From Bradyrhizobium sp. CCGB01 (GTDB lineage: Bacteria > Pseudomonadota > Alphaproteobacteria > Rhizobiales > Xanthobacteraceae): DNA of 64,000 nucleotides. Each line of letters opens with the position of its first letter. The first letter of the stretch is position 1. The stretch covers positions 3,162,001 through 3,226,000 of the forward strand of contig NZ_JANADK010000001.1 in assembly GCF_024199795.1 (NCBI RefSeq), in the 5' to 3' direction. A program made the position numbers and the translations under genes. The notes below the pieces were generated by a model, which was not told where the DNA came from, did not search any database, and was given only the letters and a program-made list of their open reading frames with translations. This document shows positions 63,763 through 64,000 of the stretch, piece by piece.

Positions 63763-64000
63763 CTACTTCGCATCCTCCAAGATCATCGTCGCACCTTTCT
63801 CGGCGATCATCGCTGTCGGCGTGTTGGTGTTGCCCGAGGTGATGGTCGGCATGATCGAGGCGTCGACGATGCGCAGGCCTGTGAGGCCGTAGAAACGCAG
63901 GCGCTCGTCGACCACGGCCATCGGGTCGTTCGCTGCGCCCATCTTCGCGGTGCCGACGGGGTGGAAGATCGTGGTGCCGATGTCGCCGGCGGCTTTGGCG
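63763..64000 (-). CDS. GMC family FAD oxidoreductase, C-terminal part (cut by window edge)
   Basis: The last 78 codons of a glucose-methanol-choline oxidoreductase, such as a choline or alcohol dehydrogenase. [10 protein letters not shown] carries the active-site His, and [29 protein letters not shown] is the C-terminal family signature that contacts FAD. The N-terminal FAD-binding part lies beyond base 64000, so the substrate cannot be judged. It is upstream of the alpha/beta hydrolase on the same strand. Confidence 0.88.
   Translation of the reverse strand, partial: AKAAGDIGTTIFHPVGTAKMGAANDPMAVVDERLRFYGLTGLRIVDASIMPTITSGNTNTPTAMIAEKGATMILEDAK

Overview
The window is high-GC alphaproteobacterial DNA that looks like a Bradyrhizobium (Nitrobacteraceae) chromosome. 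The evidence is a hopanoid pathway laid out as in Bradyrhizobium and Rhodopseudomonas, with the C-2 methylase gene hpnP inserted between eutB and eutC. Several GTAG...CTAC palindromic repeats, FixK/FNR-type boxes (TTGAT-N4-ATCAA) and a promoter matching the EcfG general stress consensus (GGAAC-N16-CGTT) fit the same group. All of this was read by eye; no database search was run.

Layout. 1-6.7 kb: a transglutaminase / fused ATP-grasp-alpha-E / transglutaminase operon of poorly understood function. 7-16.3 kb: metabolic genes (HD phosphohydrolase, epoxide-hydrolase-like protein, folE, Rieske-FAD reductase, HdeD-like protein, branched-chain-type binding protein, acyl-CoA dehydrogenase, a polytopic membrane protein). 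16.3-18.6 kb: a LysR regulator divergent from a NepI-like MFS exporter. 18.7-23.0 kb: DUF1254 protein and arylsulfatase, divergent around two FNR/FixK boxes. 23.1-33.4 kb: a patchier, accessory-looking stretch with a hydrolase-cyclase fusion, an autotransporter, stop/start-coupled small genes, a tRNA-Arg 5' fragment, a cNMP-binding patatin, an HXXEE membrane protein, a VOC protein, a Crp-family regulator and a 0.67-kb gap without a convincing gene. 33.4-35.2 kb: a chemoreceptor.

35.4-59.8 kb is the hopanoid region: eutB-hpnP-eutC, an MMPL/RND exporter, small secreted proteins, the hpnC-hpnD-hpnE-shc-hpnG operon, a REP-associated tyrosine transposase with near-identical inverted REPs, an outer-membrane protein, ispH-hpnH on the minus strand, then hpnN, a DUF2147 protein and hpnO. 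HpnC, HpnD and HpnE turn farnesyl diphosphate into squalene. Shc cyclises it to hopene. HpnH adds adenosyl, HpnG removes adenine and HpnO aminates the side chain. HpnP methylates C-2 and HpnN moves hopanoids to the outer membrane. IspH supplies isoprenoid precursors.

59.9-64 kb: a sigma/anti-sigma pair with a cupredoxin and a Tat-type metallophosphoesterase, an alpha/beta hydrolase, and the C-terminal end of a GMC oxidoreductase cut by the window edge.
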